Part shown: positions 32,655 to 41,309 of the stretch, in pieces
Position numbering within the stretch: the first letter of the stretch is position 1
Layout of the letters: every line of letters starts with the position of its first letter
Assembly (NCBI RefSeq): GCF_900112065.1
Contig: NZ_FOKE01000005.1
Coordinates: 1-64,000, forward strand
Origin: Cohnella sp. OV330
GTDB lineage: Bacteria > Bacillota > Bacilli > Paenibacillales > Paenibacillaceae
Length of the DNA stretch: 64,000 bases
Direction of reading: 5' to 3'
Made by a program: the position numbers and the translations under genes
The notes under the pieces: model-generated
What the model saw: only the letters and a program-made list of their open reading frames with translations
Database searches by the model: none
What the model was told of the DNA's origin: nothing

Positions 32655-33329
32655 CTAGTTCTTCTCCTCGCGCACGTCGGACAGCGGCAGACGCGCGACG
32701 ATGCGCGTGCCGCCCCCCTCTTCGCTGTCGATCTGCAGGCTGCCGCCAAGCGCGGCGGCGAGCGTCTTCATGCTTCTCAGCCCGAAGCCCGAGGATTCGT
32801 CTTGCTGCAGCACGGCGCCGCAATCGAACCCTTTGCCGTTGTCCGAGATCCGGAGCGTGGCGGAGCAGGGCCGCAGCGTCAGCTTGATATCGATGGCGCT
32901 GCATTCGCCGTGGCGGATCGCGTTGGCGGCCCCTTCGGCGATAATCCGGTACAGCGCCTTCTGATGGTGCACGCCGAGGCGCCGGTCCGGCGCGGGCGGC
33001 CTGAACCGGATCCGGACGCCGCTCAGCTTCGCCTGGCTCGCGAGCAGCGACTCCACGCCGCCGAGCCACGAAGCGTCCCCATGGTCGGATACGCTAAGGT
33101 CGTATATCGTCTTGCGCAGCTCCCGCGTCGCTTCCGCCGCCGCCTCCTGGATGTCGCGCAGCAGCGCCAGATGCTGCGCGCTCGTCATTTCTTCCCATTC
33201 ATGCTCCGCGGAATGCACCGCGTAGGTGATGCCGAATAGATGCGGGCAAATGCGATCGTGGAGTTCTTCTGCGATCCGGTTGCGTTCCTCGAACAATAAG
33301 TACGGTTCCACCTTGCTCTGCATGGCCAT
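32655..33329 (-). CDS. Soluble HisKA_3-type sensor histidine kinase
   Basis: About 224 residues. The phospho-acceptor His lies in FEERNRIAEELHDRICPHLFGI, and the ATPase domain has SDNGKGFD and GFGLRSMKTLAAALGG. There is no membrane segment or recognisable sensor domain, because the His box comes only some 20 residues after the start. ATG 33329 follows AAAGG; another ATG at 33323 is possible. It pairs with the NarL-type regulator downstream. The signal is presumably cytosolic or delivered by another protein. Confidence 0.85.
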   Translation of the reverse strand: MAMQSKVEPYLLFEERNRIAEELHDRICPHLFGITYAVHSAEHEWEEMTSAQHLALLRDIQEAAAEATRELRKTIYDLSVSDHGDASWLGGVESLLASQAKLSGVRIRFRPPAPDRRLGVHHQKALYRIIAEGAANAIRHGECSAIDIKLTLRPCSATLRISDNGKGFDCGAVLQQDESSGFGLRSMKTLAAALGGSLQIDSEEGGGTRIVARLPLSDVREEKN

Positions 33330-33688
33330 CCAATCATCGCCTTTCCCGTCATGTATTATAATGAGAAAATTCAAATCTTTCGTCAGGTTCCCTCACTTCT
33401 AGGCGTTGACGTTCATTTTCAACATACCTTGCCGAAATTGACATGCCCATGCTACGGGAGTACCGATTATTGTATGGGTCGTTTGATAAGGATCAGGGTG
33501 CCTTCGGGCATGACCAAAGGCGCGTTCGGATGCTTTTCGATCCAGAATTACCCAATCTTTCGGCAGCCGACGTATGCCATAGTGCGGACTCCAAGTCGAA
33601 TTGACGAATGACATAATTTGCAAGCCTGTATGTCTTGAAATCAAGATTATAGTTCTTTAGGCCTATATTTTCTTGTGGAGGCGTTTAG

Positions 33689-33805
33689 GTGAATTTCTTA
33701 ATCTTCATCCATAATTTTACTATATTCGTTGATAAAGCGTTTTTACAAGGAAGACTGCAAGAAGCTCCGCAGCGCCAAATCAAAGCGGGACGCGGGTTTG
33801 AATGA
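33689..33805 (+). CDS. Possible 38-residue small protein
   Basis: A GTG at 33689 is preceded by GGAGG with an eight-base gap and opens a frame of 38 codons: a hydrophobic N-terminal half (NFLIFIHNFTIFV) and a basic, Gln-rich end. It lies in the otherwise gene-free stretch 33330-34009, which elsewhere shows only the hairpin at 33858. No homologue recognised; coding status is doubtful. Confidence 0.2.
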   Translation: MNFLIFIHNFTIFVDKAFLQGRLQEAPQRQIKAGRGFE

Positions 33806-33857
33806 GAAACATGAGAGAAAGTAAGCGTATTCATGTGTCAGTTGGTACCAATAATGA

Positions 33858-33886
33858 AAGCCCTTTTCCACGTATGGAAAGGGCTT
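33858..33886. terminator. Stem-loop in the gene-poor stretch 33330-34009
   Basis: AAGCCCTTTTCCA pairs with TGGAAAGGGCTT (one bulged T) around a CGTA loop. No strong T-run follows on either strand. It may end the transcription unit that includes the small frame at 33689 or mark an old gene boundary. Confidence 0.4.
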
Positions 33887-34009
33887 CGGGTTAGACAAAA
33901 TGTAACCGTTTTCGTCAACGTTTGTCCGCCGGCCGTCATAAGACTGCCATGCGACGCGCTGTAGCGGTCGCGATTCCGAGCGAAAAGGCCCTTTATCCGA
34001 GGAAGCGAG

Positions 34010-34546
34010 TCATTCATCTTCCCATGCCAGGCTCCATCGGTTGCGGTATTGAGCCAGCTTAGGTGCCGGATCGGCGGGCTCTGCGGACAGCACGAGCCGG
34101 AGCTTCGAGATCCAGCCGTCGAAAACGTCGTAGGAAGCGAACAGATTCGCCGTAGCCGGCGTCATGTAGACGAAATGCGGCCCTGGCAGCGTCTCCGTCA
34201 GGTGGCGCAGCGCGGCTTCCATTGGCGTATACTTCTTTCGTTTGCCTTCCCAGCGGTCGATCTCGGGCGCGGGCTCGTCCTTTTCCCTGTCATGCGCCCA
34301 CTCGGAAAGCCTCTTTTCCCGCTTATAGTAGGCGCTTACCGGCGCCTTGGACATTCGCCTCGCCGTCTCTTCATGAATCGGATAGAGCACGAACCGCGCG
34401 AACGAACGCGCCTTGGCCGTCTCGGCGGCGATGCCGAGCGCTTCGTCCGTCGTATCCTCGAACGTATCGTAGTAGATCAACGTGCCTTTTTCTCGCTTGA
34501 CCGGCGGCTCGTAGCCGAAGGGTACCTGTCCGGCAATAGGCGTCAT
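34010..34546 (-). CDS. Conserved-looking hypothetical protein
   Basis: A 178-residue soluble protein that I do not recognise. It has a strongly charged central part (YYKREKRLSEWAHDREKDEPAPEIDRWEGKRKKY) and a C-terminal SWxLAWED-like ending. No signal peptide or membrane segment. A perfect AGGAGG stands eight bases before ATG 34546, and codon use fits the chromosome, so it is very likely a real gene. It is divergently placed from guanine deaminase with a 154-bp gap. Confidence 0.7.
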   Translation of the reverse strand: MTPIAGQVPFGYEPPVKREKGTLIYYDTFEDTTDEALGIAAETAKARSFARFVLYPIHEETARRMSKAPVSAYYKREKRLSEWAHDREKDEPAPEIDRWEGKRKKYTPMEAALRHLTETLPGPHFVYMTPATANLFASYDVFDGWISKLRLVLSAEPADPAPKLAQYRNRWSLAWEDE

Positions 34547-34633
34547 CTTTAATCCCTCCTAACAATGTCATTGCTAGCATGGCCTAAGAAATGAGGTTAT
34601 ATCGGTCGCTCGCACAACGATGTTGCCGATGCA

Positions 34634-34662
34634 TGGACTTACCGATGCAGATTCCCTATAAT
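34634..34662 (+). promoter_or_regulatory. Sigma-A type promoter of the guanine deaminase gene
   Basis: A -35-like TGGACT (34634-34639) and a perfect -10 TATAAT (34657-34662) are separated by 17 bp, 38 bp before the start codon. I looked for a purine riboswitch in the leader; the leader is too short to hold one. Confidence 0.6.
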
Positions 34663-34700
34663 GATAAAAATTCAAATGCGAAATGGCAAGGTGACGAACG

Positions 34701-36068
34701 ATGAAGGAATATGCCCGCGTGTTTCAAGGAACGGCATTTACCGCCCGATCTCCGAAGGAAATCGATATTTTAAAGGACCATTTGTTCTGCGTGGACGCGG
34801 ACGGCATCATCGCGAGGACGATCGCGCCGGATGCCCCGGATTACGAAGCCGTTCGAATCGAATACGCGGACGCCGATCGCTATCTTCGCCTGTCGCCAGG
34901 CCAGTATCTGCTGCCCGGCTTCGTCGATCTGCACGTGCATGCGCCGCAGTGGGCGCAAGCCGGTACGGCGCTTGACGTGCCCCTTTACGATTGGCTGCAC
35001 GCGCATACGTTTCCGCTGGAATCGAAGTTCACGGATTTGAGCTTCGCGGCCGAAGTGTACGAGGATCTCGTCGCCGCGCTGCTCGCGAACGGCACGACGA
35101 CGGCCCTCTATTTTGCCACGATCCATAAGGAATCCAGCCTGCTGTTGGCCGAGATCTGCGCGAAAAAGGGGCAGCGCGGCCTGGTCGGCAAAGTCGTCAT
35201 GGACGATCCCGCGCAAAATCCCGCGTACTACCGCGATGCCGATGCCGACGCGGCGCTGGCGGACACCGAGGCTTTTATCGTCGCCGTCAAAGAGCTGGCG
35301 AAAAACGTCAAGCAAGGCGTGTACCCCGTCGTGACGCCGAGATTCATTCCAAGCTGCACCGACGAGGCGCTAGCGGGACTAGGCGCGCTCGCCGCGAAGC
35401 ACGATACGCATGTCCAGTCCCACTGCAGCGAGAGCGACTGGGCGCATGGGTACGTGCAGGATCGGCTAGGCAAGCGCGACGCCGTCGCGCTCCGCGACTT
35501 CGGGCTGCTCGGCGACAAGTCCGTCATGGCGCATTGCAACTTCCTCGACGAGGACGATGCCGCGCTCTTCGCCCGGACGGGGACGGCGATCGGCCACTGC
35601 CCGATCTCCAATGCCTACTTCGCGAACAGCGTCATCCCGATCGCCCGCTTGATGGAAAAGGGCGTCGAGATCGGCCTCGGCTCCGACGTCTCGGGCGGCT
35701 ATTCGCCGAGCCTGTACGACAATGCCAGGCAGGCGGTCATCTCGTCCCGGATGCTGGAGGACGGCGTAAATCCCGCCCTCCCCGCGGACGCTCGCGGCGT
35801 GCCGGCCTCCCGCATTACGATCGACGAAGCCTTCTATCTGGCGACGGCCGGCGGCGGCGAAGCGTTAAGCCTGCCGATCGGCCGGCTCGCGGAGGGCTAC
35901 GCCTGGGACGCGCAAATCGTGGACATCTCGCTCGCCGGCGCGAGGCTGCCCGTATTCGGCGAGGACGAGCCGCTGCACGAGATTTTCCAAAAGATCATGT
36001 ACCTCGTGCGTCCGGAGAACATTCGGGAGGTATGGGTGCAGGGCGAGCGGGTCCATATGCGCGCATGA
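34701..36068 (+). CDS. guaD: Guanine deaminase
   Basis: A 455-residue amidohydrolase converting guanine to xanthine. The metal-binding HVHAPQW motif follows LPGFVDL near residue 72. Further metal and substrate residues lie in QSHCSESDWAHGYV, VMAHCNFL and GLGSDVSGG. Length and motif order are normal for the zinc-dependent GuaD. It has its own promoter and RBS (AAGGTG) and is followed by a tandem repeat array, so it is probably monocistronic. Confidence 0.92.
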   Translation: MKEYARVFQGTAFTARSPKEIDILKDHLFCVDADGIIARTIAPDAPDYEAVRIEYADADRYLRLSPGQYLLPGFVDLHVHAPQWAQAGTALDVPLYDWLHAHTFPLESKFTDLSFAAEVYEDLVAALLANGTTTALYFATIHKESSLLLAEICAKKGQRGLVGKVVMDDPAQNPAYYRDADADAALADTEAFIVAVKELAKNVKQGVYPVVTPRFIPSCTDEALAGLGALAAKHDTHVQSHCSESDWAHGYVQDRLGKRDAVALRDFGLLGDKSVMAHCNFLDEDDAALFARTGTAIGHCPISNAYFANSVIPIARLMEKGVEIGLGSDVSGGYSPSLYDNARQAVISSRMLEDGVNPALPADARGVPASRITIDEAFYLATAGGGEALSLPIGRLAEGYAWDAQIVDISLAGARLPVFGEDEPLHEIFQKIMYLVRPENIREVWVQGERVHMRA

Positions 36069-36102
36069 TGCAGCCATCGCTCCGACAGGCCGGAAGTGTC
36101 AC

Positions 36103-36407
36103 GGTAGTCTCGGTTAGGGACAACCTGCCTCCTTCGCGGCCGGCTCGGCGCAGGTAGTCTCGGTTAGGAACTAACCTGCCTCCTTGGGAGCCGGTTCGAC
36201 GAAGGTAGTCTCGATTAAGAACAAACCTGCCTCCCTCGCGGCCGGCTCGGCGCAGGTAGTCTCGGCTAGGATCAAACCTGCATACTTCGCAGCCGGCTCG
36301 ACGCAGGTAGTCTCGGTTAGGATCAAACCTGCATACTTCGCAGCCGACTCGGCGCAGGTAGTCTCGGCTAGGATCAAACCTGCATACTTCGCAGCCGACT
36401 CGGCGCA
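36103..36407. repeat. Tandem array 1: six 51-bp units
   Basis: Six head-to-tail copies (the first 50 bp, the rest 51 bp) begin GGTAGTCTCG and contain AAACCTGC. The last three are nearly identical; the first three diverge. Within each unit GCAGGT can pair with ACCTGC across 18 nt. The array fills the gap between guaD and the aldolase gene. Because 51 is a multiple of three, several frames stay open through it, but none has a start signal worth trusting. Confidence 0.9.
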
Positions 36408-36553
36408 CGGGGGCTGACGCGAAGATGCACCAGAAATGCGCATGTTAGCTGCTGATTTCCCCGCTTATGCAACCGGGCGCTAAAATGCTATGATGAGATG
36501 GACAAGGCTGCCAATCGCTCAGAATACGCTAAATTCGGGAAGGAGCAACATCG

Positions 36554-37441
36554 ATGAACGCGGAACAACTGGAACGGATTCGCACGGGGAAGGGCTTCGT
36601 TGCGGCCCTGGATCAAAGCGGCGGGAGTACGCCGAAGGCGCTGCTGCAATACGGCGTGCCGGAGAGCAGCTATTCGGGCGAGGAAGCGATGTATGCGCTC
36701 GTTCACGAGATGCGGACGCGCATCATCAAGAGCCCGGCGTTCGACTCGAAGTACATTCTCGGCGCCATTCTGTTCGAGAATACGATGGACCGGGAGATCG
36801 ATGGACTGCTGACCGCGGACTACTTGTGGGAAAAGAAAGGCATCGTTCCTTTCCTCAAGGTGGACAAGGGATTGGCCGAGCAGGCCGACGGCGTTCAGCT
36901 TCTGAAGCCGATCGACGGACTGGACGCGCTGTTGAAGCGGGCCGTCGAGCGACGGATTTTCGGGACCAAGATGCGTTCCCTCATTAAAGAGGCGAATCCC
37001 GCGGGTATCCGGCAGGTCGTGGAGCAGCAATTCGCCATCGGCAAGCAGATTGCGGCCGCTGGCCTCGTGCCGATCATCGAGCCCGAAGTGGACATCGCCA
37101 GCGCGGACAAAGCCGAATCGGAAAAGCTGCTGAAGGCCGAGCTCCTCTCGCAGCTCGCCGCGCTCGGTCCGGACGTGAAGGTCATGCTTAAGCTGTCTAT
37201 CCCGACCGAAGACAACTTCTACGCCGAACTGATCGAGGAACCGCATGTGCTTCGCGTCGTCGCGCTGTCCGGCGGCTACTCGCAAGCCGAAGCGAACGAG
37301 CGTCTCGCGCGCAACCACGGCTTGATCGCGAGCTTCTCGCGCGCGCTGTCCGAAGGCTTGAGCGCCGGCCAGTCGGACGAAGAATTTAACGAGATGCTGT
37401 CCGAATCGGTGCGGAATATATACGAAGCTTCTATTAAATAA
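36554..37441 (+). CDS. fda: Class I fructose-bisphosphate aldolase
   Basis: A 295-residue Schiff-base aldolase that cleaves fructose 1,6-bisphosphate to two triose phosphates. The N-terminus [23 protein letters not shown] and the segments [25 protein letters not shown] and [16 protein letters not shown] (containing the Schiff-base Lys) are diagnostic. RBS AAGGAG precedes the ATG. A -10-like TATGAT lies at 36489. A terminator follows directly, so the gene stands alone between the two repeat arrays. Confidence 0.93.
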   Translation: MNAEQLERIRTGKGFVAALDQSGGSTPKALLQYGVPESSYSGEEAMYALVHEMRTRIIKSPAFDSKYILGAILFENTMDREIDGLLTADYLWEKKGIVPFLKVDKGLAEQADGVQLLKPIDGLDALLKRAVERRIFGTKMRSLIKEANPAGIRQVVEQQFAIGKQIAAAGLVPIIEPEVDIASADKAESEKLLKAELLSQLAALGPDVKVMLKLSIPTEDNFYAELIEEPHVLRVVALSGGYSQAEANERLARNHGLIASFSRALSEGLSAGQSDEEFNEMLSESVRNIYEASIK

Positions 37442-37460
37442 GTGTAAAAGATTCGACAAG

Positions 37461-37488
37461 ACCCCGAGCTGAGAACGCTCGGGGTTAT
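37461..37488 (+). terminator. Terminator of the aldolase gene
   Basis: ACCCCGAGC (37461-37469) pairs with GCTCGGGGT (37477-37485), followed by TATTC, 20 bp after the aldolase stop. Confidence 0.8.
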
Positions 37489-37566
37489 TCATGTGCAGCG
37501 GAGCGGCGGAGCGGCGATCCGGCGTCGGGGGTGCGGCCATGAGGGCGGGAACGCGGGTAACCGAGC

Positions 37567-37851
37567 GATCGCCTTCTCTACAGCAAGCGATGGCCGCCCG
37601 AGCGCTCCATTCGAACCATCGCCTTCTATTCAGCAGGCGATCACCGCCGCAGGCGCTCCATTCGAACCATCGCCTTCTATTCAGCAGGCGATCACCGCCG
37701 CAGGCGCTCCATTCGAACCATCGCCTTCTATTCAGCAGGCGATCACCGCCGCAGGCGCTCCATTTGAACCATCGCCTTCTATTCAGCAGGCGATTACCAC
37801 CGTGAGCGCCTCATTCGAACCATCGCCTTCTCTACAGCAGGCGATGGCCCC
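37567..37851. repeat. Tandem array 2: five and a half 51-bp units
   Basis: Units start at 37567, 37617, 37668, 37719, 37770 and 37821 (the last partial). The core units are nearly identical. Each contains ATCGCC and GGCGAT separated by 12 nt, a stable hairpin. The array occupies the convergent gap between the aldolase and the ABC exporter. Its sequence is unrelated to array 1 although the period is the same. Confidence 0.9.
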
Positions 37852-37884
37852 CTGTCTCCCTTCGACACTCCCCCCGCACCACTC

Positions 37885-38697
37885 CTATGTCCGCCGCATG
37901 TAAGCCCGCACCGTGATCGGCGCGAAGATCGCGACGATGACGGCCGCGCCGATCAGCGAGATGCCTAGGTCCCAACCGACAGTGCCCGAGTTCGCGAGGT
38001 CGCGGACGGCCGTCACCAGATGCGAGATCGGATTGATGTCGGCGAACCACTGCAGCCAGTTCGGCATCGTCTTCGTCGGCACGAAAGCGTTGGAGAGAAA
38101 CGTGAGCGGGAACAGCACGATCATGGAGATGCCTTGAACGCTCGAGGCCGTTCGGGCGATGACGCCGAAGAAGGCGAAGATCCAGCTGATGGCCCACGAG
38201 CAGAAAATGACGAGCAGCGCGGCGATCGCGACGTGACCGAGGCCGCCGTCCGGGCGATAGCCCATGATGTAGCCCATGCCGAAGGTCAGCACCGTGGCGA
38301 TCGTGTACCGGATCGTATCCGCGAGCAGCGCCCCGGCGAGCGGCGCGATGCGCGCGATGGGAAGCGACTTGAAGCGGTCGAACACGCCTTTGTCCATGTC
38401 CTCGCGCAGCTGCACGCCGGTCACGATCGAGGTCGTGATGACGGTCTGCACGAGGATGCCCGGAATGATGACGGGCAAGTAGCTGATGACGTCGCCGGAG
38501 ATCGCCCCGCCGAAAATATAGGTGAACATGAGCGTGAAAATGATCGGCTGCAGCGTGACGTCGAACAATTGCTCGGGCGTGCGCCTAATCTTAAGCAGGC
38601 CGCGATATGCCATCGTCAGCGAGTGGCGGACGGACTGGCCGAAGCTCGTGCGGTTTTTGAGCCGGGCGCCCGGGTTGACGGCTGTCGTGCTTTTCAT
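37885..38697 (-). CDS. ABC-2 type permease (DrrB-like)
   Basis: A 270-residue membrane protein with about six helices and the ABC2_membrane signature region FLSNAFVPTKTMPNWLQWFADINPISHLVTAVRDL. It pairs with the ATPase gene whose stop it overlaps as ATGA. Such DrrAB-type pairs export drugs, lipids or antibiotics; the substrate is unknown. Confidence 0.9.
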   Translation of the reverse strand: MKSTTAVNPGARLKNRTSFGQSVRHSLTMAYRGLLKIRRTPEQLFDVTLQPIIFTLMFTYIFGGAISGDVISYLPVIIPGILVQTVITTSIVTGVQLREDMDKGVFDRFKSLPIARIAPLAGALLADTIRYTIATVLTFGMGYIMGYRPDGGLGHVAIAALLVIFCSWAISWIFAFFGVIARTASSVQGISMIVLFPLTFLSNAFVPTKTMPNWLQWFADINPISHLVTAVRDLANSGTVGWDLGISLIGAAVIVAIFAPITVRAYMRRT

Positions 38698-39725
38698 AGC
38701 ATGACCTCCTCTTTGCGATGGGATGCTTGCGTATTCGGCGCCGCGTTCTCCTGCGCGCCACGGCCGGTAATCGTCAAGAACACTTCGTCAAGGGTCGGCT
38801 TCTGCACGCTGATCTCGGACAGCCGGATGCCTGACTCCCGCAGCGCGACGAGGAGATCGGTCACGCGATCGGCGTCCGCCATCGGCGCCGTGATCTTGCC
38901 GGCCTCCGACGTCACGCTGGACGTCACCTGAAGCACACGCTCGACGATCCGTCTCGCTTCGCCGATCGCCGGCTGGTCCTGTACGCGCAGATGAAGCGAC
39001 GAAGTGCCGACCGAAGCTTTTAATTCATCGACGGTGCCTTCGGCGACGACGGTGCCGCGGTCGATGACCGCGATGCGGTCTGCCAGCTGGTCCGCCTCGT
39101 CCAAGTACTGCGTCGTGAGCAGGACGGTCGAGCCCGTTTTCACCAGTCTGCGGATCGTCTCCCACATCTGGGCGCGCGTCCGCGGATCGAGTCCCGTCGT
39201 CGGCTCATCCAGGAAGATGAGCGGCGGCTGCGCGATCAGGCTCGCGGCGAGATCCAGCCGGCGTCGCATGCCGCCCGAGAAGTTTTTGAGCGGCCGCTTG
39301 GCGGCCTCCGTCAAGCCGAATTCCTCCAGCAGCTCCGCCGCCTTCCGCCTCGACTCGGCACGCCCAAGCCCGAGCAGCCGAGAAAAAATAATGAGATTTT
39401 CCGTGGCGCTAAGCGACTCGTCGACCGAGGCGTACTGGCCGGTCACCCCGATCAATTGCCGGACGATCTGGGATTCCTTGGTCACGTCGTGGCCGAAAAT
39501 TCGCGCCGAGCCCGCATCGGGCTTGAGCAGCGTCGCCAGCATCCGGATCGTCGTCGTCTTGCCGGCGCCGTTGGGACCGAGCACGCCGTAGATCGATCCT
39601 GCGCGTACGTTCAGGCTCACGCCGTCCACCGCGCGGTTGCTGCCGAACGTTTTAACGAGCCCGGACGCCTCGACGGCCCATTCTCCACCGCCGACCGCCT
39701 TATCGTTTACGTGAATCGCGTTCAT
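38694..39725 (-). CDS. ABC transporter ATP-binding protein (DrrA-like)
   Basis: A 343-residue ATPase: GPNGAGKTTT (Walker A), FSGGMRRRLDLAASL (signature), LIFLDEPTTGLDPRTR (Walker B), followed by the DrrA-type C-terminal domain ending PTLDEVFLTITGR. I chose the ATG at 39725, seven bases after AGGAGG; an ATG six bases upstream sits too close to that site. It forms an exporter with the overlapping permease gene. Confidence 0.92.
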   Translation of the reverse strand: MNAIHVNDKAVGGGEWAVEASGLVKTFGSNRAVDGVSLNVRAGSIYGVLGPNGAGKTTTIRMLATLLKPDAGSARIFGHDVTKESQIVRQLIGVTGQYASVDESLSATENLIIFSRLLGLGRAESRRKAAELLEEFGLTEAAKRPLKNFSGGMRRRLDLAASLIAQPPLIFLDEPTTGLDPRTRAQMWETIRRLVKTGSTVLLTTQYLDEADQLADRIAVIDRGTVVAEGTVDELKASVGTSSLHLRVQDQPAIGEARRIVERVLQVTSSVTSEAGKITAPMADADRVTDLLVALRESGIRLSEISVQKPTLDEVFLTITGRGAQENAAPNTQASHRKEEVML

Positions 39726-39874
39726 CGTCATTCCTCCTGTTGAACTGATTAATACGGATACTAAGGCGCGAATGTGAATTGAATATGAACCGGTCAGCGC
39801 GGCCAAAAAATCATAAGCGCACCATAGTCCGACCATAATAAGGAGCGCGAGCATAAAAGCGAGGAGGCTTGAAC

Positions 39875-40012
39875 GTGGACGATTCCCGATATGCGTTTGC
39901 GAAACTCGAAGATGAGCAACTCGATGAACTGAAGCGGCTGGAGCAGGAGTTGACCGCTGCCAGCGGACAAGCGGTCACGCTGATCGCCTACGAGAAAAAG
40001 GACGCGGAATAA
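39875..40012 (+). CDS. Small conserved-type acidic protein, 45 residues
   Basis: A GTG start with GAGGAGG upstream opens a 45-codon frame: DDSRYAFAKLEDEQLDEL, then a helical KRLEQELTAASG and QAVTLIAYEKKDAE. The protein is acidic and probably a short helix pair; I recall similar short proteins in Paenibacillaceae but no function. A terminator follows its stop directly. It stands alone between the divergent DrrA-like gene and the convergent Rrf2 gene. Confidence 0.65.
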   Translation: MDDSRYAFAKLEDEQLDELKRLEQELTAASGQAVTLIAYEKKDAE

Positions 40013-40013
40013 C

Positions 40014-40041
40014 GAAAAAAAGGCCCCCTCGGGCCTCTTTC
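40014..40041. terminator. Bidirectional terminator
   Basis: AGGCCCC and GGGCCT form a GC stem with A7 on one side and CTTTCG on the other. On the minus strand it ends in a T7 run just after the Rrf2 gene, and on the plus strand it follows the small acidic gene. Confidence 0.75.
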
Positions 40042-40042
40042 G

Positions 40043-40438
40043 TTATATCGCGCGCTGTCTGGCGACATCGATGATCTTCTTGTCGCTCAGATATCGCTCC
40101 ATCTGCTGCTCGGCGTCCATAACGACCTTCTGGATCATGCAATCTTCGCCGTGGCTCAGCCCGCATTCGAAGATCGATGCCGTTCCTTCGATCGCATGGA
40201 TCACGTCCAGAAAAGAAATACGTTCGTAATGAGCCTTCAGACGGTATCCGCCGTTCGCGCCGGACACGGAGCCGATCAACCCCGCCTTAACCAGCTTGCT
40301 CAACATTTTGGACAGATACGTCTGGGAAACGCCGAGTCTGTCGGCAAGCAGCTGCACCCCCACGGGCTTGTCCGGGGCTTGACTCATCAGAAACATCATG
40401 GCATGGAGCGCGTAATCCGTCGCCTGCGAAAACTTCAT
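40043..40438 (-). CDS. Rrf2-family transcriptional regulator
   Basis: About 131 residues. The N-terminal winged helix MKFSQATDYALHAMMFLM to QLLADRLGVSQTYLSKMLSKLVKAGLIGSVSGANGGYRL is typical. FECGLSHGEDCMIQK holds two Cys; classic iron-sulfur members have three, so sensing may differ. ATG 40438 follows GAGGTG. The only near neighbour on the strand is the VOC gene upstream. Confidence 0.88.
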   Translation of the reverse strand: MKFSQATDYALHAMMFLMSQAPDKPVGVQLLADRLGVSQTYLSKMLSKLVKAGLIGSVSGANGGYRLKAHYERISFLDVIHAIEGTASIFECGLSHGEDCMIQKVVMDAEQQMERYLSDKKIIDVARQRAI

Positions 40439-40490
40439 TGGCACACCTCGATGATGGACTTTGTATGCCCATGATAGCCTCGGCGGAGCG

Positions 40491-40916
40491 TTAAAGCAAG
40501 TCCGTCTCCCAAGCCGGATTCCATACGACTTCCCATAGATGGCCGTCCGGGTCCATGAAGTGACCGGAATATCCGCCCCAAAACGTATCGTGCGCGGGAT
40601 CGGTGACGACGGCCCCCGCTTGCCGCGCCTGATCCAAGACCCGGTCGACCTCTTCTTTGCTCGCCACGTTATGCCCGATCGTCATTTCCGTCGAACTGGG
40701 CGGCGCCTGGGCCACCTTCGCCTCGTGCGCGAGATCCTGGCGGCGCCAGATCGCAAGCTTCAAGCCCGCTTGCAAATCGAAAAAAGCGACCGCGCCGTGC
40801 TCGAACTCCGTTCCGACGATGCCTTTCGTAGGCAAGCCCATCCCGTCCCTGTAAAACGCCAGCGATCTCTCCAAATCTTCGACGCCCAAGGTCAGCACCG
40901 TCATGCGCGGCTTCAT
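40491..40916 (-). CDS. VOC/glyoxalase-fold protein
   Basis: A 141-residue protein with the two beta-alpha-beta-beta-beta modules of the VOC family: MTVLTLGVEDLERSLAFYRDGMGLPT at the start and FMDPDGHLWEVVWNP at the end. Members include glyoxalases, dioxygenases and antibiotic-binding proteins; the substrate cannot be told. A 52-bp gap separates it from the Rrf2 gene. Confidence 0.85.
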   Translation of the reverse strand: MKPRMTVLTLGVEDLERSLAFYRDGMGLPTKGIVGTEFEHGAVAFFDLQAGLKLAIWRRQDLAHEAKVAQAPPSSTEMTIGHNVASKEEVDRVLDQARQAGAVVTDPAHDTFWGGYSGHFMDPDGHLWEVVWNPAWETDLL

Positions 40917-41009
40917 CGTTCATTCCTCCCAACACGGATTGATCGCTTCGGGCGCCTTGCGTTCGCTGCCAGTGCCTTCCGCCTCCTTTTTTTATTACCC
41001 GCGAGCGGC

Positions 41010-41231
41010 TTAGACTACGTTAGAATTGTCGACCCCGTCCGTATCGACCGTGTTGGTCTTGCTTAACTGGTTATTGCTGACGCTGCCGAAAGCGTCCCCA
41101 GGCGAAAACGAAGCCGCTCCGCCGTAATTTTTGGAGGTACTGGTCAGAGAGATGAATCCCGTGTCGCCAAATTGGACATTCGAGCCCTGGTTGACGTTAA
41201 GAATCTTTACTTTACCAATTATGGAGGGCAT
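41010..41231 (-). CDS. GerPA/GerPF-family spore germination protein
   Basis: A 73-residue protein starting MPSIIGKVKILNVNQGSNVQFGDTGFI, the hallmark of the GerPA/GerPF family, with an Asn/Ser/Gly-rich C-terminal part. These proteins help germinants pass the spore coat. The other gerP genes are not adjacent, so this is a stand-alone paralogue. It supports a spore-forming host. Confidence 0.88.
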   Translation of the reverse strand: MPSIIGKVKILNVNQGSNVQFGDTGFISLTSTSKNYGGAASFSPGDAFGSVSNNQLSKTNTVDTDGVDNSNVV

Positions 41232-41309
41232 GTCGGTTACCTCATCGGTAAGTTTATAACGCTTTAGATAAGGTATGAAAGGCAGGCGTTCGCCGTGACC
41301 GTTCCTAAG

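Noticed and set aside
33399..33644. An 81-codon minus-strand frame between the kinase and the 34010 gene
   Set aside because: No RBS, no recognisable family, and an equally long frame on the other strand. Treated as non-coding.
34580..34700. Purine riboswitch before guanine deaminase
   Set aside because: Only 38 bp lie between the predicted -10 and the start codon, too short for the aptamer, and no purine-riboswitch core was seen.
36103..36443. Open frames giving 17-residue repeat proteins through array 1
   Set aside because: Frames stay open only because the unit is 51 bp. Several frames on both strands are open equally and none has a convincing RBS.
36103..37851. CRISPR array
   Set aside because: Units are contiguous 51-bp copies with no unique spacers, and no cas genes are nearby.
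37493..37903. A repeat protein with EPSPSIQQAITAAGAPF units through array 2
   Set aside because: Same reason as array 1. It starts inside the aldolase terminator region and runs into the end of the permease gene.
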